Below, in pieces: positions 20,402 to 28,470 of a stretch of 64,000 nucleotides of DNA; the stretch's first letter is position 1; each line of letters starts with the position of its first letter. A program made the position numbers and the translations under genes. Source of the DNA: Pictodentalium vernedei (taxonomy: Eukaryota; Mollusca; Scaphopoda; Dentaliida; Dentaliidae); contig CM062296.1 in assembly GCA_031216915.1 (NCBI GenBank), positions 454,212,287-454,276,286 on the forward strand. Reading direction: 5' to 3'. The notes below the pieces were generated by a model that was not told where the DNA came from, made no database searches, and saw only the letters and a program-made list of their open reading frames with translations.

Positions 20402-21702
20402 GTTGAGTAATCGAAGATTACTTGTCTATTCTTATCCACTTCTATGATGTTCTGGAATTCTGCATACACCAGTACGTTGATTGTGGTTGGTAATGGATTT
20501 TCGAAATGGACTTCTAGTCTCAAGTTTCCTCTCTTCACCAGATCGAAGTGTTGTCCATGTGATAGATCTGGAGTCAGGTCGAATACGAATAGGGTGTATC
20601 CATTTATGTACTCTTTTCGGCTGATGTGGTTTCCTTCATTCTCATACATTTGTCCAGTTCCTTGGAACAGAGTTGCATAACATCTGGCCACTTCTTGTTG
20701 TTCGAATCTAGGTTGTAATGGTTTGGCTGGAATCTGCTGCCCATCCACGTACAATGCCAAGTAATTGATTTTGTAGTTCTTGAAATTATATGGATTGTTT
20801 GAAAAGTTTCCATTGAAAGCATCGTTGTCTACACATCCCACTACGATGCGTTTAGGTAGTTGGCCTAAAAATAAATTTTCTTGTGTAATACTCAGATTTC
20901 CTTTCGGCACAGAAAACACCTTGGTTTCCACACGATCGATAGGATATTTTGCAGTTGCTTTTGTTAGTGCTTTCTCGTGAGCCATTCTCACGAATGATTG
21001 GAGCCTCTCTTTGCGTACAAACATGGATACATCTAGAATTTTGATCTTGTATGTAGCGGTATCGGCCATCAATGCGAAAGCATCTTTGGCTCTATTCATT
21101 TTAACATGAACATTAACTCCATTCAGCAAGTAACGAGTTTGGAAAAACATGTCCAAATGTAATCTTCCAGTCATGTCCACGATTTTACTTTTCTCTATAA
21201 ATTTCTTTCGAAGAAGAAATCCCTTGTTATCATCTGTCAAATCTTCCATGTGTCCGGCCGTATCCTTGTACCATAATGCATTAGTCAGTTGTGACTTCTT
21301 GGCGGCTGGTCCATAACTCAACAAAGTTTCTATGAAAGCTCTGTAATGATAAGTGTTGTTGGAAGAAGATACCAGATTTTCATTCAAGCTGATATCGATT
21401 TGATTAAATAAGGAATGCATCCATAAATTGACTGGGCCCACTTTGGCATCGAGTGCAATTGATGCCCCATTGGAATCTACAACCGTTGCTTTAACATACA
21501 AGTATGTCTGTGCCAAATTCAAACAATCATCTCCTAATCCTGCAATGTGGAATTCTATTGGACCACTGTTTCCTATAGTCGCCAAAGGCCTGTGTTCTAC
21601 CCATTGCCCATGTTCCACACTAGTCTGTGTTAGTGGTATGGAAAACAAGTCGAGTTCGCTGTTGACACACTCACAAGATTTTTCATTAATGAGAGACATC
21701 AT
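20398..21702 (-). CDS. Double jelly-roll major capsid protein
   Basis: The 434-residue protein matches the Polinton protein identified as the hexon-like double jelly-roll capsid subunit, often auto-annotated in invertebrate genomes as 'F54H12.2-like'. Recognisable blocks are FSIPLTQTSVEHGQWVEHRP, PIEFHIAGLGDDCLNLAQTY, NLWMHSLFNQIDISLNENLV and YNFKNYKINYLALYVDGQQIP. It would assemble as trimers into the shell. The start overlaps the upstream small gene by four bases and the stop overlaps the protease start. The frame is intact with no frameshift, which contrasts with the broken replication and integration genes. Confidence 0.9.
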   Translation of the reverse strand: MMSLINEKSCECVNSELDLFSIPLTQTSVEHGQWVEHRPLATIGNSGPIEFHIAGLGDDCLNLAQTYLYVKATVVDSNGASIALDAKVGPVNLWMHSLFNQIDISLNENLVSSSNNTYHYRAFIETLLSYGPAAKKSQLTNALWYKDTAGHMEDLTDDNKGFLLRKKFIEKSKIVDMTGRLHLDMFFQTRYLLNGVNVHVKMNRAKDAFALMADTATYKIKILDVSMFVRKERLQSFVRMAHEKALTKATAKYPIDRVETKVFSVPKGNLSITQENLFLGQLPKRIVVGCVDNDAFNGNFSNNPYNFKNYKINYLALYVDGQQIPAKPLQPRFEQQEVARCYATLFQGTGQMYENEGNHISRKEYINGYTLFVFDLTPDLSHGQHFDLVKRGNLRLEVHFENPLPTTINVLVYAEFQNIIEVDKNRQVIFDYST

Positions 21703-22109
21703 GCACCGAGATGGTCTTGGGTCTGAACAGTTCTCCTTCTTTTTGTCGATTTGCTAGTTTTGCGTGGTGCGGGCCTTTTTATACTTTTCCTACCGGGTGG
21801 TTTTGAACCACCAACCACTTCATTCCAAGCTCCTGCACCAGCCTCTTTGACTCTTTTGATTGCTGCCTTTTTACATTTTTTCCCTTCAATGGCATCTTCG
21901 GCAAAGGCTGCTCCTTTTCTCAATAACTGTTTTCCCACGGTCCTGGCTGTAGTTTTCAATAAAGGTAACACCATATTCTTCAGTCCTCCCAATATACTTC
22001 CCAAACCATATCCTCTCTGTATTTGAGCTCCAGAAAAAGCCGGTAGACCATTCCCAGCTTGTTTCGTGTAATATTCTTCATATAATTTGGACTTACAACA
22101 ATAAGTCAT
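21699..22109 (-). CDS. Small basic Gly-rich virion-type protein (adenovirus pVI/pX-like, inferred)
   Basis: The 136-residue protein has a short Tyr/Cys N-terminus (MTYCCKSKLYEEYY), a central Gly-rich hydrophobic stretch likely to form an amphipathic helix (GYGLGSILGGLKNMVLPLLK) and a strongly basic C-terminus (APRKTSKSTKRRRTV). Wedged between penton and major capsid genes, with a four-base overlap to the latter, it matches in layout the small core or membrane-lytic proteins of adenoviruses and Polintons. The assignment rests on position and composition, not on a diagnostic motif. Confidence 0.65.
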   Translation of the reverse strand: MTYCCKSKLYEEYYTKQAGNGLPAFSGAQIQRGYGLGSILGGLKNMVLPLLKTTARTVGKQLLRKGAAFAEDAIEGKKCKKAAIKRVKEAGAGAWNEVVGGSKPPGRKSIKRPAPRKTSKSTKRRRTVQTQDHLGA

Positions 22110-22111
22110 GT

Positions 22112-22858
22112 TTATGTGAAATGAAGAGATCTACGATTTCTGAAATGAAGTGTCACTGTCACTTTCCCGAACTCGAATGGTACTATAGCTCCTGTGTCAC
22201 CCCTTATATACACCTGGACGGAACTGAAATTTTTTCGTTCTACTGGTACATAATACACATTCTCAAATGTTTTAGAGATGATATCCCCATATTTTCCACG
22301 CACGGGTACGATACGAAGAAGTGGTATTCTTGTATCTCCTACGACTTGGTCACGAACCAAGTCACAATATACATAGAGTGAATAAAATCCTTGGTTGACA
22401 TCGGCAACTCTGGAAGAATTGTAAGTTCCTGATTTAAAAACACACTCATTAAATCCCAAAATATTTTGAAGAGTAGGGCTCAATGTGACCACGACTCCAT
22501 CACGTACCGTGATACGAACTTTACCAGTCACTCTATCCAGTTCAAAAGCTACCTTATCGTGACGAGGCAAGAGTAATTCTTTAACACCATTGATAGCTCG
22601 TATCACATCAATGGGATCCGAATAACGACCTTCCTTGAGAGTAAGTCGGTAATTCTTTTTCGAAGACCAGAACACTGTAACGAAAGCTTCTTCTCCACGA
22701 ATATTGAACCAAGTATTTGGATACTGAATCTCTGCCAGACCTACTTCCCATTCTCCCGTGAGATTCACTGGTTGTGATAACTGAGTGGTGTACGTAGTCA
22801 ACGTGTTTTCTGGAAACACGTTCATAGAACTATTACTTGGTAGAGTCAAATAAAACAT
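22112..22858 (-). CDS. Single jelly-roll minor capsid (penton-like) protein
   Basis: The 248-residue protein matches the Polinton minor capsid protein: FYLTLPSNSSMNVFPENTLT at the N-terminus, GEWEVGLAEIQYPNTWFNI, NILGFNE in the middle, and VYYVPVERKNFSSVQVYIRG near the C-terminus. It would occupy the fivefold vertices. The frame is complete and lies two bases upstream of the small basic gene. I see no clear TATA box just upstream. Confidence 0.88.
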   Translation of the reverse strand: MFYLTLPSNSSMNVFPENTLTTYTTQLSQPVNLTGEWEVGLAEIQYPNTWFNIRGEEAFVTVFWSSKKNYRLTLKEGRYSDPIDVIRAINGVKELLLPRHDKVAFELDRVTGKVRITVRDGVVVTLSPTLQNILGFNECVFKSGTYNSSRVADVNQGFYSLYVYCDLVRDQVVGDTRIPLLRIVPVRGKYGDIISKTFENVYYVPVERKNFSSVQVYIRGDTGAIVPFEFGKVTVTLHFRNRRSLHFT

Positions 22859-23082
22859 TACTTTTTCTAAATGATTGGATTTGGTAACAAATATCCTATG
22901 CTACTACTCAAGAGAGCAGTCCACAACTTGCTGTCTCTGTTTTCGAGATTGAGATTAACGACACTGGTAATGATGATGATATACAAAATGATTATATTAA
23001 TTGTGAAATTTTTACAAAAATTTACCAAACAGAGGCCAAGAACCGTTCGATCCTTCTTCCATTTTGAAGAAACTTCAGAGGT

Positions 23083-24111
23083 TCACTTCCTTTTATAGGT
23101 GAGCTGACTCTGTTTGATCCACGAATTGAACGAAGTTGGGTATCCCAACCACTTTACGAACAATTCCCTTTTCTTACCTCGACCACGTTTCTTGAGTACG
23201 TGTTCGATTTTGTAAATAGTTTTATGTGAAACTCGCTGAAGCTCTTCAGTGTAGAATGACCCTTTCAGTATTTCTTCATTATCATCTTGTAACATGTATG
23301 TGACTGGATGTCCTTTCTTGATGGCTACTACTGTGAATAACTCTTCGGTCCAATTGGGCAAATAACCTTTCTCAAAAGTTTTCTTAACTTTATTGATTCT
23401 CACTCTGTCTCCTACTTTGTACTTTGGTGTCTTGTGTTTTATGGGTTGTCCATACAACCTTTGCCAAACCTCTTCTTGATTTTCAAAGTTCACGGCAATG
23501 GGGGCCATACCTATACTGCGATGATGAGAATGATTATATGATTTCACCAAGTTTTGAAGTGGAAAAGTTAGTGTATTGTTCTTGGTAAAATATTTCCACA
23601 TTTTGGTTTTCAAAGTTCTATTGAATCTTTCTACTATGGAACATTTTGTTTCCACGTTTTGTGTTGTGAAAAAGTCGACTTTGTGATCTTTGAGAAAATT
23701 CTGAAATTTTCTGTTTAGAAATTCTTTGCCTTGATCAGTTTGTAATTTTTCTGGTTTACGACCTTGTTTGAAAATTTTACTAAAAGCTTTCACGATGGAA
23801 TCACCAAGTTTGTTTTGTAATGGTATCACTCAAGCATATTTACTAAACACATCTATACATGTCAACAAAAATTTTATGTTTTTGTTGAATTTACTTATGT
23901 TTGAAACATCTACCAAGTCAGCTTGGCATTGTGCATCTATACCACTAACTATTACTTTTCTTCTACGAAATGTACGACGAACAGGTTTGTGAAGAGTGTA
24001 TGTGTCTTGAGTCTCTAACCATTTTAAAACTTGTTTGTTTTTTTTCTTGGACGCTCTACGAAGAGCGTCTACACCACCAAAACTACCAGGCACTTCAGAA
24101 TCATAGTACAT
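23083..24111 (-). pseudogene. Retroviral-type integrase with chromodomain, one in-frame stop
   Basis: The frame runs from ATG 24,109-24,111 (YYDSEVPGSFGGVDALRR) through the catalytic core to a C-terminal chromodomain (IYKIEHVLKKR, then FVKWLGYPTSFNSW). Core acidic residues are visible: Asp in QADLVDV, Asp in LQTDQGKEF and Glu in SIVERFNRT, with about 35 residues between the last two. A single TGA stop at 23,830-23,832 interrupts the core right after FSKYA; the same frame continues beyond it without a shift. Integrase would insert the element with a 6-bp duplication, so this copy cannot supply it unless the stop is read through. Confidence 0.9.
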
Positions 24112-24131
24112 TGCTTCGATGACTGCCTTGT

Positions 24132-24764
24132 TCAAGTGTCAACTCTATTTATACCTTTTTTTTCGGTCCACTTTGGCGTTTCTGTTTTCTTTGGTTGTTT
24201 TGGTTCCGACTTTATCGGTGCCTGTTTCATAAAATCCCAACGTTCTTTATGACCAATTAATTCTTGGGGTATGTTACTATCTCTCAAAGCTTCGGCCAAC
24301 ATTTCCCATCCCTTTGGTTGGAAAGATTTTCGTCTTCTAAGTAAATCGTTTAGAAGATCTGTTACATTCGACCCTACCACTGTTTGATCTTTGTAGACTA
24401 ATTCACCCTTCTCATTCCAAGATATATTTGGGTCACTTCTAATACGATTCAACAACAACTTGCCCTTTCTCTTCATTGTCATAGGTACAGAATCGAGAAT
24501 GTCTTCGTCTTTATTATCTTTCTCGAATTCGACTTTAATTGGTCGAGGAGCCATTACCTTTTGTTGAAATGTCAAGTATCTTTGTAAAATTTGATTATAT
24601 TGAGTCATCTTTTCATCAGCCGAAAGAAAAAGGGCATCGAGAATATCTCTCATTTCTCTATCCAGTGATGAAACAGCCAGTTCATTCGGTTGTCTTGGAG
24701 TCTCTTGTAGACGTTCCAATAACCTTGGTTCTACCAAAGCCATCTTCTTTGCATATTCCATCAT
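24132..24764 (-). CDS. Conserved Polinton protein of unknown function, 210 residues
   Basis: The frame begins MMEYAKKMALVEPRLLERLQ and includes LDREMRDILDALFLSADEKM, a Pro/Arg-rich middle and a basic Lys/Pro-rich tail. I recognise the N-terminal pattern from uncharacterised proteins that travel with Polinton capsid genes, but I cannot name a fold or activity. It looks mostly helical with a disordered basic tail, compatible with a core or structural role. Its start overlaps the preceding gene's stop by four bases, and its 3' end overlaps the integrase leader. Confidence 0.65.
   Translation of the reverse strand: MMEYAKKMALVEPRLLERLQETPRQPNELAVSSLDREMRDILDALFLSADEKMTQYNQILQRYLTFQQKVMAPRPIKVEFEKDNKDEDILDSVPMTMKRKGKLLLNRIRSDPNISWNEKGELVYKDQTVVGSNVTDLLNDLLRRRKSFQPKGWEMLAEALRDSNIPQELIGHKERWDFMKQAPIKSEPKQPKKTETPKWTEKKGINRVDT
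24145..24153 (-). promoter_or_regulatory. TATA box of the integrase gene
   Basis: Minus-strand GGTATAAATAGAG lies about 35-40 bp before ATG 24,111, inside the 3' end of the preceding gene. The spacing matches the TATA-ATG spacing of the ATPase and the 107-residue gene, and it decides the integrase start. Confidence 0.6.
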
Positions 24765-25084
24765 CCAAATATACCTTTAACAGCACCCAATAGTACAGGA
24801 GGTAGCAATGCCCCCAAGAATCCCCCTTTCTGCAAGATTTGTCTCCTCTTTTTGTCAAAGGTACCTTTGTTTGCCACTGCCCTCACTAGTTGTTTCTGAC
24901 GAACGAGTTTGGTTCTCTGAGCTTTGGTCAGAGGTACTGCTCCCTTCAGTATATTCGAGGCACAGTCACACAAACAAGTTATCAATTCTTTGTCTGCATG
25001 TTTTAGTATGGATTTGACGAGTGCGGGTTTCGATTTAATAAGAACCTTGAGAAGAGCGATGTTGCGCTTGAGACGGTCAGACAT
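24761..25084 (-). CDS. Conserved small Polinton protein ending in a hydrophobic Gly-rich motif, 107 residues
   Basis: I start it at ATG 25,082-25,084 (MSDRLKRNIALL), because a TATA box lies 32-39 bp upstream; the longer frame to 25,141 reads through that box. The protein is basic and helical (LVKSILKHADKELITCLCDC, then VPLTKAQRTKLVRQ) and ends QKGGFLGALLPPVLLGAVKG, a pattern that recurs in Polinton-associated small proteins and resembles membrane-active peptides. Its role is unknown; a virion core or membrane-lytic protein is a guess. The frame is intact. Confidence 0.7.
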   Translation of the reverse strand: MSDRLKRNIALLKVLIKSKPALVKSILKHADKELITCLCDCASNILKGAVPLTKAQRTKLVRQKQLVRAVANKGTFDKKRRQILQKGGFLGALLPPVLLGAVKGIFG

Positions 25085-25115
25085 GCTTCTGACTCGAGTC
25101 AGACTTGTTGCTCCC

Positions 25116-25123
25116 CTTTTATA
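25116..25123 (-). promoter_or_regulatory. TATA box of the 107-residue gene
   Basis: Minus-strand AGTATAAAAGGGGAGC lies 32-39 bp before ATG 25,084, overlapping the last codons of the ATPase gene. Confidence 0.6.
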
Positions 25124-25717
25124 CTTTTCGGAGGTACACATATTGGGTTTCCCCAGGAAAAATTTGACTTCTTAATCTCATGTGTTCAGGAGTATCTTGT
25201 TTGAGATCTATTAAAATGTAACCATATGGTGTCGAAGTGGCATCTTCGAAAACTTCTCTCAGAAACTTGGAATGACCAGGATACATCTGTGCTGCCAAGT
25301 GTGAGATCTGAGAACGATCCCTAGGATTTTTAAACAAGATCATGTAATGACTATTGAGAGCTACAGTCCTATGGACTTTATTTTTATCGAATAAATTTTG
25401 AACAATGTAGATCACACTAATGTTACGGTGATGACTACCTTTAGTAAATAATCTAGACACTCGAACATCTGCATCGAGCATCAGATCATCCAATATGACT
25501 AAACTATCAGATTTTAATAGAGACCCTCTACGTATTCTACTTGGGGTAAAGTATTGTATAATGGTTGCCATTCACTATAACACCAAATGATGTGACTTGG
25601 GACAGGTGATATAATATTTTGAATGTTTTGAATAACCCGATTTACAAAGGATGATTTACCACTACCCGTGGGACCACACAATAAACAAGTGAATGGATGC
25701 TTCCAACGAGGATCCAT
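25119..25717 (-). pseudogene. FtsK/HerA-type genome-packaging ATPase, frameshifted
   Basis: The start ATG at 25,717 begins MDPRWKHPFTCLLCGPTGSG, containing Walker A (GPTGSGKSS). Walker B (SLVILDDLM) and downstream blocks (SVIYIVQNLF, ILFKNPRDRSQISHLAAQ) lie in a different frame that ends at 25,119. The first frame terminates at 25,514 right after VEYVEGLY, and the second takes over in the same few codons, so one small indel near 25,514-25,525 breaks the gene. The protein would pump DNA into capsids. Together the two frames give about 200 residues, normal for the family. Confidence 0.88.
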
Positions 25718-25732
25718 CTTTGTTGTTCTATG

Positions 25733-25830
25733 TGGGTACTACTTCCCTTTTATACCTTTTGGGGAGGTGGCCCCACTGAACGTGGGGACTACTCCCCCTT
25801 TTATATCTTTTGGAGAGGTGGCCAATATGA
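25733..25830 (-). promoter_or_regulatory. Duplicated TATA-containing promoter block upstream of the ATPase
   Basis: Two direct copies of about 48 bp (25,733-25,780 and 25,781-25,830) share GTGGG.ACTACT, CCCTTTTATA.CTTTTGG and GAGGTGGCC. The proximal copy places minus-strand GGTATAAAAGGG 30-38 bp before the ATG; the distal copy keeps AAAAGATATAAAAGGGG. This may give alternative start sites. Confidence 0.55.
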
Positions 25831-26051
25831 ACCGTCATCCAAAAAATATTTAAAATTGGTGGCCCTCTGACTTACTGGCTGGGGACAGTTTAAGTTTGTT
25901 TGATATTTGTCAAGAAGATAAACATCAAATAACTTAAGCGTCATTACCACCTTTTTTTCTTGTTTCTTCATTTTATACTTTTTTTCTTCTTTTTTCTTCT
26001 TTTTTTTTTATAAAAAAATCATCTATTTACAACATCTATTTACATCTTCAA
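25831..26051. other. A+T-rich intergenic segment inside the Polinton
   Basis: Pyrimidine-rich DNA with long T/C runs at about 25,950-26,010, immediately after the stop of the PC4-like gene on the minus strand. It may hold that gene's polyadenylation region. No coding sequence seen. Confidence 0.4.
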
Positions 26052-26774
26052 TTAGAATCCAATTGTAACAGGTTTCTTCATGGTCATAAATTCAATCACC
26101 AAATCCATAATACAACGTCTCTGTTCATTTGTGAGAGGTTTCTCGAACATATCTTCATATTCTTTCTGTACTGGTGGTGGATTCATTCCAGAAGTATTAT
26201 GGTGCCACAGTAGATGAACATCATTCTTGTTAACTCTTTCAAGTGCGTCACTAAAACATGTTATAATCTTCTCTTCTTCAGACATCATTAGGCATACATT
26301 ATGCTGAATCTGACTTGGGTGACCGACTGTACATCCATAGTATTTTTCTTTCATTACAGCGTCAATGTTCTCTTCGACATAATGAGCATATGCCAAGCAA
26401 AGTTCATGCTGCAAGCGAACTTGCCTGAGTTCACTATCAATTTCATCAACGATCAATGGTCGTGGTTTGGTTATTCTCACTGTGATCTTCTTCTTCTTCT
26501 TCAAAGGTGGTTCTTGATTTGGTTTTTTGAAGTCTTCATGGTTAGTTGGTTTAGTGTCTTCAGTTAAAGTTGTTTGTTGGGTTTTGATGGCTGCATCTAC
26601 TTCTTCTATTTGAGATTTCAAGGCATTCCATTCTTCTAAAGATAGAGCAATACCAGTCTTCGTAGGATAAGGTTTCTGGTCTTTTCCCTCAAAGTATCTT
26701 CTGAGATGAATCTTCAGTTCACCCTGGTACTGGGTGACGTTAGCATAAGTCTGCTTGGTGCCAATTCGGAACAT
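26052..26774 (-). CDS. PC4-domain Polinton protein, 240 residues
   Basis: Residues about 17-65 match the PC4 (transcriptional coactivator p15) single-stranded DNA-binding fold: GELKIHLRRYF, then KTGIALSLEEWNALKSQIEE with a following VDAAI. A Lys-rich segment (PPLKKKKKITVRI) precedes a conserved C-terminal half (LCLAYAHYVEENIDAVMKEK, then YYGCTVGHPSQIQHNVCLMM) that I recognise from uncharacterised invertebrate proteins but cannot assign. A role in replication or transcription is inferred. The upstream region shares a 130-bp block with the region upstream of polB. The frame is intact. Confidence 0.8.
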   Translation of the reverse strand: MFRIGTKQTYANVTQYQGELKIHLRRYFEGKDQKPYPTKTGIALSLEEWNALKSQIEEVDAAIKTQQTTLTEDTKPTNHEDFKKPNQEPPLKKKKKITVRITKPRPLIVDEIDSELRQVRLQHELCLAYAHYVEENIDAVMKEKYYGCTVGHPSQIQHNVCLMMSEEEKIITCFSDALERVNKNDVHLLWHHNTSGMNPPPVQKEYEDMFEKPLTNEQRRCIMDLVIEFMTMKKPVTIGF

Positions 26775-26830
26775 CTTTTCTGGTCAATGGTTCGATCGTG
26801 AATGATGCCAAGTCCATGCTTTGCCTAATC

Positions 26831-26840
26831 TTATATATCT
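26831..26840 (-). promoter_or_regulatory. TATA box of the PC4-like gene
   Basis: Minus-strand AAAGATATATAAGATTAGG lies about 57-66 bp before the ATG at 26,774. An aligned TATA-like motif (TAAATAAA, 36,631-36,638) occupies the equivalent position in the polB upstream region, next to the shared GACGGACG sequence. Confidence 0.55.
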
Positions 26841-26913
26841 TTGACGGACGTGATTGAAAACATCACCCCAGTTGAACAAATTTTGATTCAGTTTTTGATT
26901 CTTGGTTGGGATT

Positions 26914-27043
26914 TGTGTTTGTTTCCTATGGGATTATAGGTTAAAGTTGGAAAATTTAGAAAATTAGTATAGAAAGTAATGGGAAAGAAACACAATGAGA
27001 ATACAGAAATTTGATTGGTTGATTAACTTCGATCTGATTGGTC
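26914..27043 (-). promoter_or_regulatory. Shared upstream block, copy A (PC4-like gene)
   Basis: These 130 bp match 36,714-36,845 with about eight substitutions by eye and no long gap. Landmarks are TGTGTTTGTTTCCTAT, TAGAAAATTAGTATAGAAAG and TCTGATTGGTCA. On the minus strand it carries two CCAAT boxes (ACCAATCA at about 27,013 and TGACCAATCAG at 27,034-27,043). It lies 140-270 bp upstream of the start codon. Confidence 0.75.
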
Positions 27044-27059
27044 AGTTTGGCGATCAAAC

Positions 27060-27330
27060 TGCAATCTTGATCCTTAAACTGTAGGATATGGCCCTCTGCA
27101 TTTTATACTGGCTTGGGACAGGTCAAGCTACAAACCTCTGTCCAATGGAGATAAGTCAAATAGCTCGAGTGCATTCCCACCCCCTACAGTTCGTATCCTC
27201 TTTGAGGGAATTTTTTTTTTGTTCATCAAAAAAGAAAAAACGAAAACAACATGTCCAACTTAGCAATTTAGTTTTTCTATCATAAAAATTTCTCATTTCT
27301 TTTAAATATTCACAACAGAGAATTTCTTAG
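27060..27330. other. Non-coding segment inside the Polinton
   Basis: A+T-rich DNA between the shared upstream block and the tandem arrays. I see no gene. It includes GGCTTGGGACAGGT, resembling GGCTGGGGACAGTT at 25,878, followed by a related AGATAA..TCAAATA stretch; this suggests another small internal duplication. Confidence 0.4.
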
Positions 27331-27359
27331 TAATGATGATGATGATGATTTATTCCTTT

Positions 27360-27840
27360 GGTTATACAATAGGGGTAGCCTAAAAGACACCAGGAATCAA
27401 CTTTAAAAAATGAAATGAAACTAAAAAGTAAAGAAGTATCATCTGGTTCCAATAGGTGTAACCTAAAAGATACCATGAATCAATATGTCTTTTAAAATAA
27501 ATGGAACTAAAAAGTTTTGAATGAAACTAAAAAGTTTTGAATGAAACTAAAAAGTAAAGAAGTATCATCTGGTTCCAATTGGTGTAACCTAAAAGATACC
27601 ATGAATCAACATGTTTTTAAAATAAATGGAACTAAAAAGTTTTGAATGAAACTAAATTTTGAATAAAGAAGTATCATCTGGTTCCAATAGGTGTAACCTA
27701 AAAGATACCATGAATCAACATTTTTTTTAAAATAAATTGAACTAAAAAGTTTTGAATGAAACTAAGTTTTGGATGAAACCAAAGAAGTATCCTCCACTTC
27801 CAATAGGGTTAGCCTAAAGTATATCAGGAACATGATGATG
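27360..27840 (+). repeat. Tandem repeat inside the Polinton, unit about 110-115 bp, four to five copies
   Basis: The unit contains GAAGTATCATCTGGTTCCAA, TAGGTGTAACCTAAAAGATA and GGAACTAAAAAGTTTTGAAT. It lies between the polB 3' end and the PC4-like gene, in the only long non-coding gap of the element. (GAT)n runs flank it at about 27,334-27,350 and 27,834-27,853. Confidence 0.85.
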
Positions 27841-27954
27841 ATGATGATAATGATGAAAAAACTCTCTGTATTAGAATAAATAAAAAAATTGAAAAAATCT
27901 TTACACTAGAAAAAATGTATTGCCTTGTAAGACTTGCCATTTAGATTTTTTTTT

Positions 27955-28470
27955 TTGAAGACTGCCATATAGGATTTTATGAGGACTGCCATATAGGACT
28001 TTAGAGAATGCCATATAGAACTTTATGAGGACTGCCATAAAGGACTTTAGAGAATGCCATATAGGACTTTTTACTTTGTGAAAAACTTGCCATAAAGGAC
28101 TTTAGAGAATGCCATATAGGACTTTATGAGGACTGCCATCAAGGACTTTAGAGAATGACATAAAGGACTTTAGAGAATGCCATATAGGACTTTATGAGGA
28201 CTGCCATAAAGGACTTTAGAGAATGCCATAAAGGACTTTTTACTTTGAGAAAAAAACTTGCCATATAGGACTTTATGAGGACTGCCATAAAGGACTTTAG
28301 AGAATGCCATAAAGGACTTTTTACTTTGAGAAAAAACTTGCCATATAGGACTTTATGAGGACTGCCATAAAGGACTTTAGAGAATGCCATATAGGACTTT
28401 AGAGAATGCCATATAGGACTTTATGAGGACTGTCATAAAGGACTTTAGAGAATGCCATAAAGGACTTTAA
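27955..28470 (+). repeat. Short tandem array GCCATAWAGGACTTT inside the Polinton
   Basis: Units of about 22-25 bp alternate between GCCATATAGGACTTTATGAGGACT and GCCATAAAGGACTTTAGAGAAT, grouped in higher-order blocks separated by TTTACTTTG(A/T)GAAAAA. More than 20 units are present. The minus-strand frame at 28,148-28,390 is a repeat translation, not a gene. Confidence 0.9.

Noticed and set aside
27955-28470. A CRISPR array
   Set aside because: The units are contiguous without unique spacers, lie in a eukaryotic Polinton and have no cas genes nearby.
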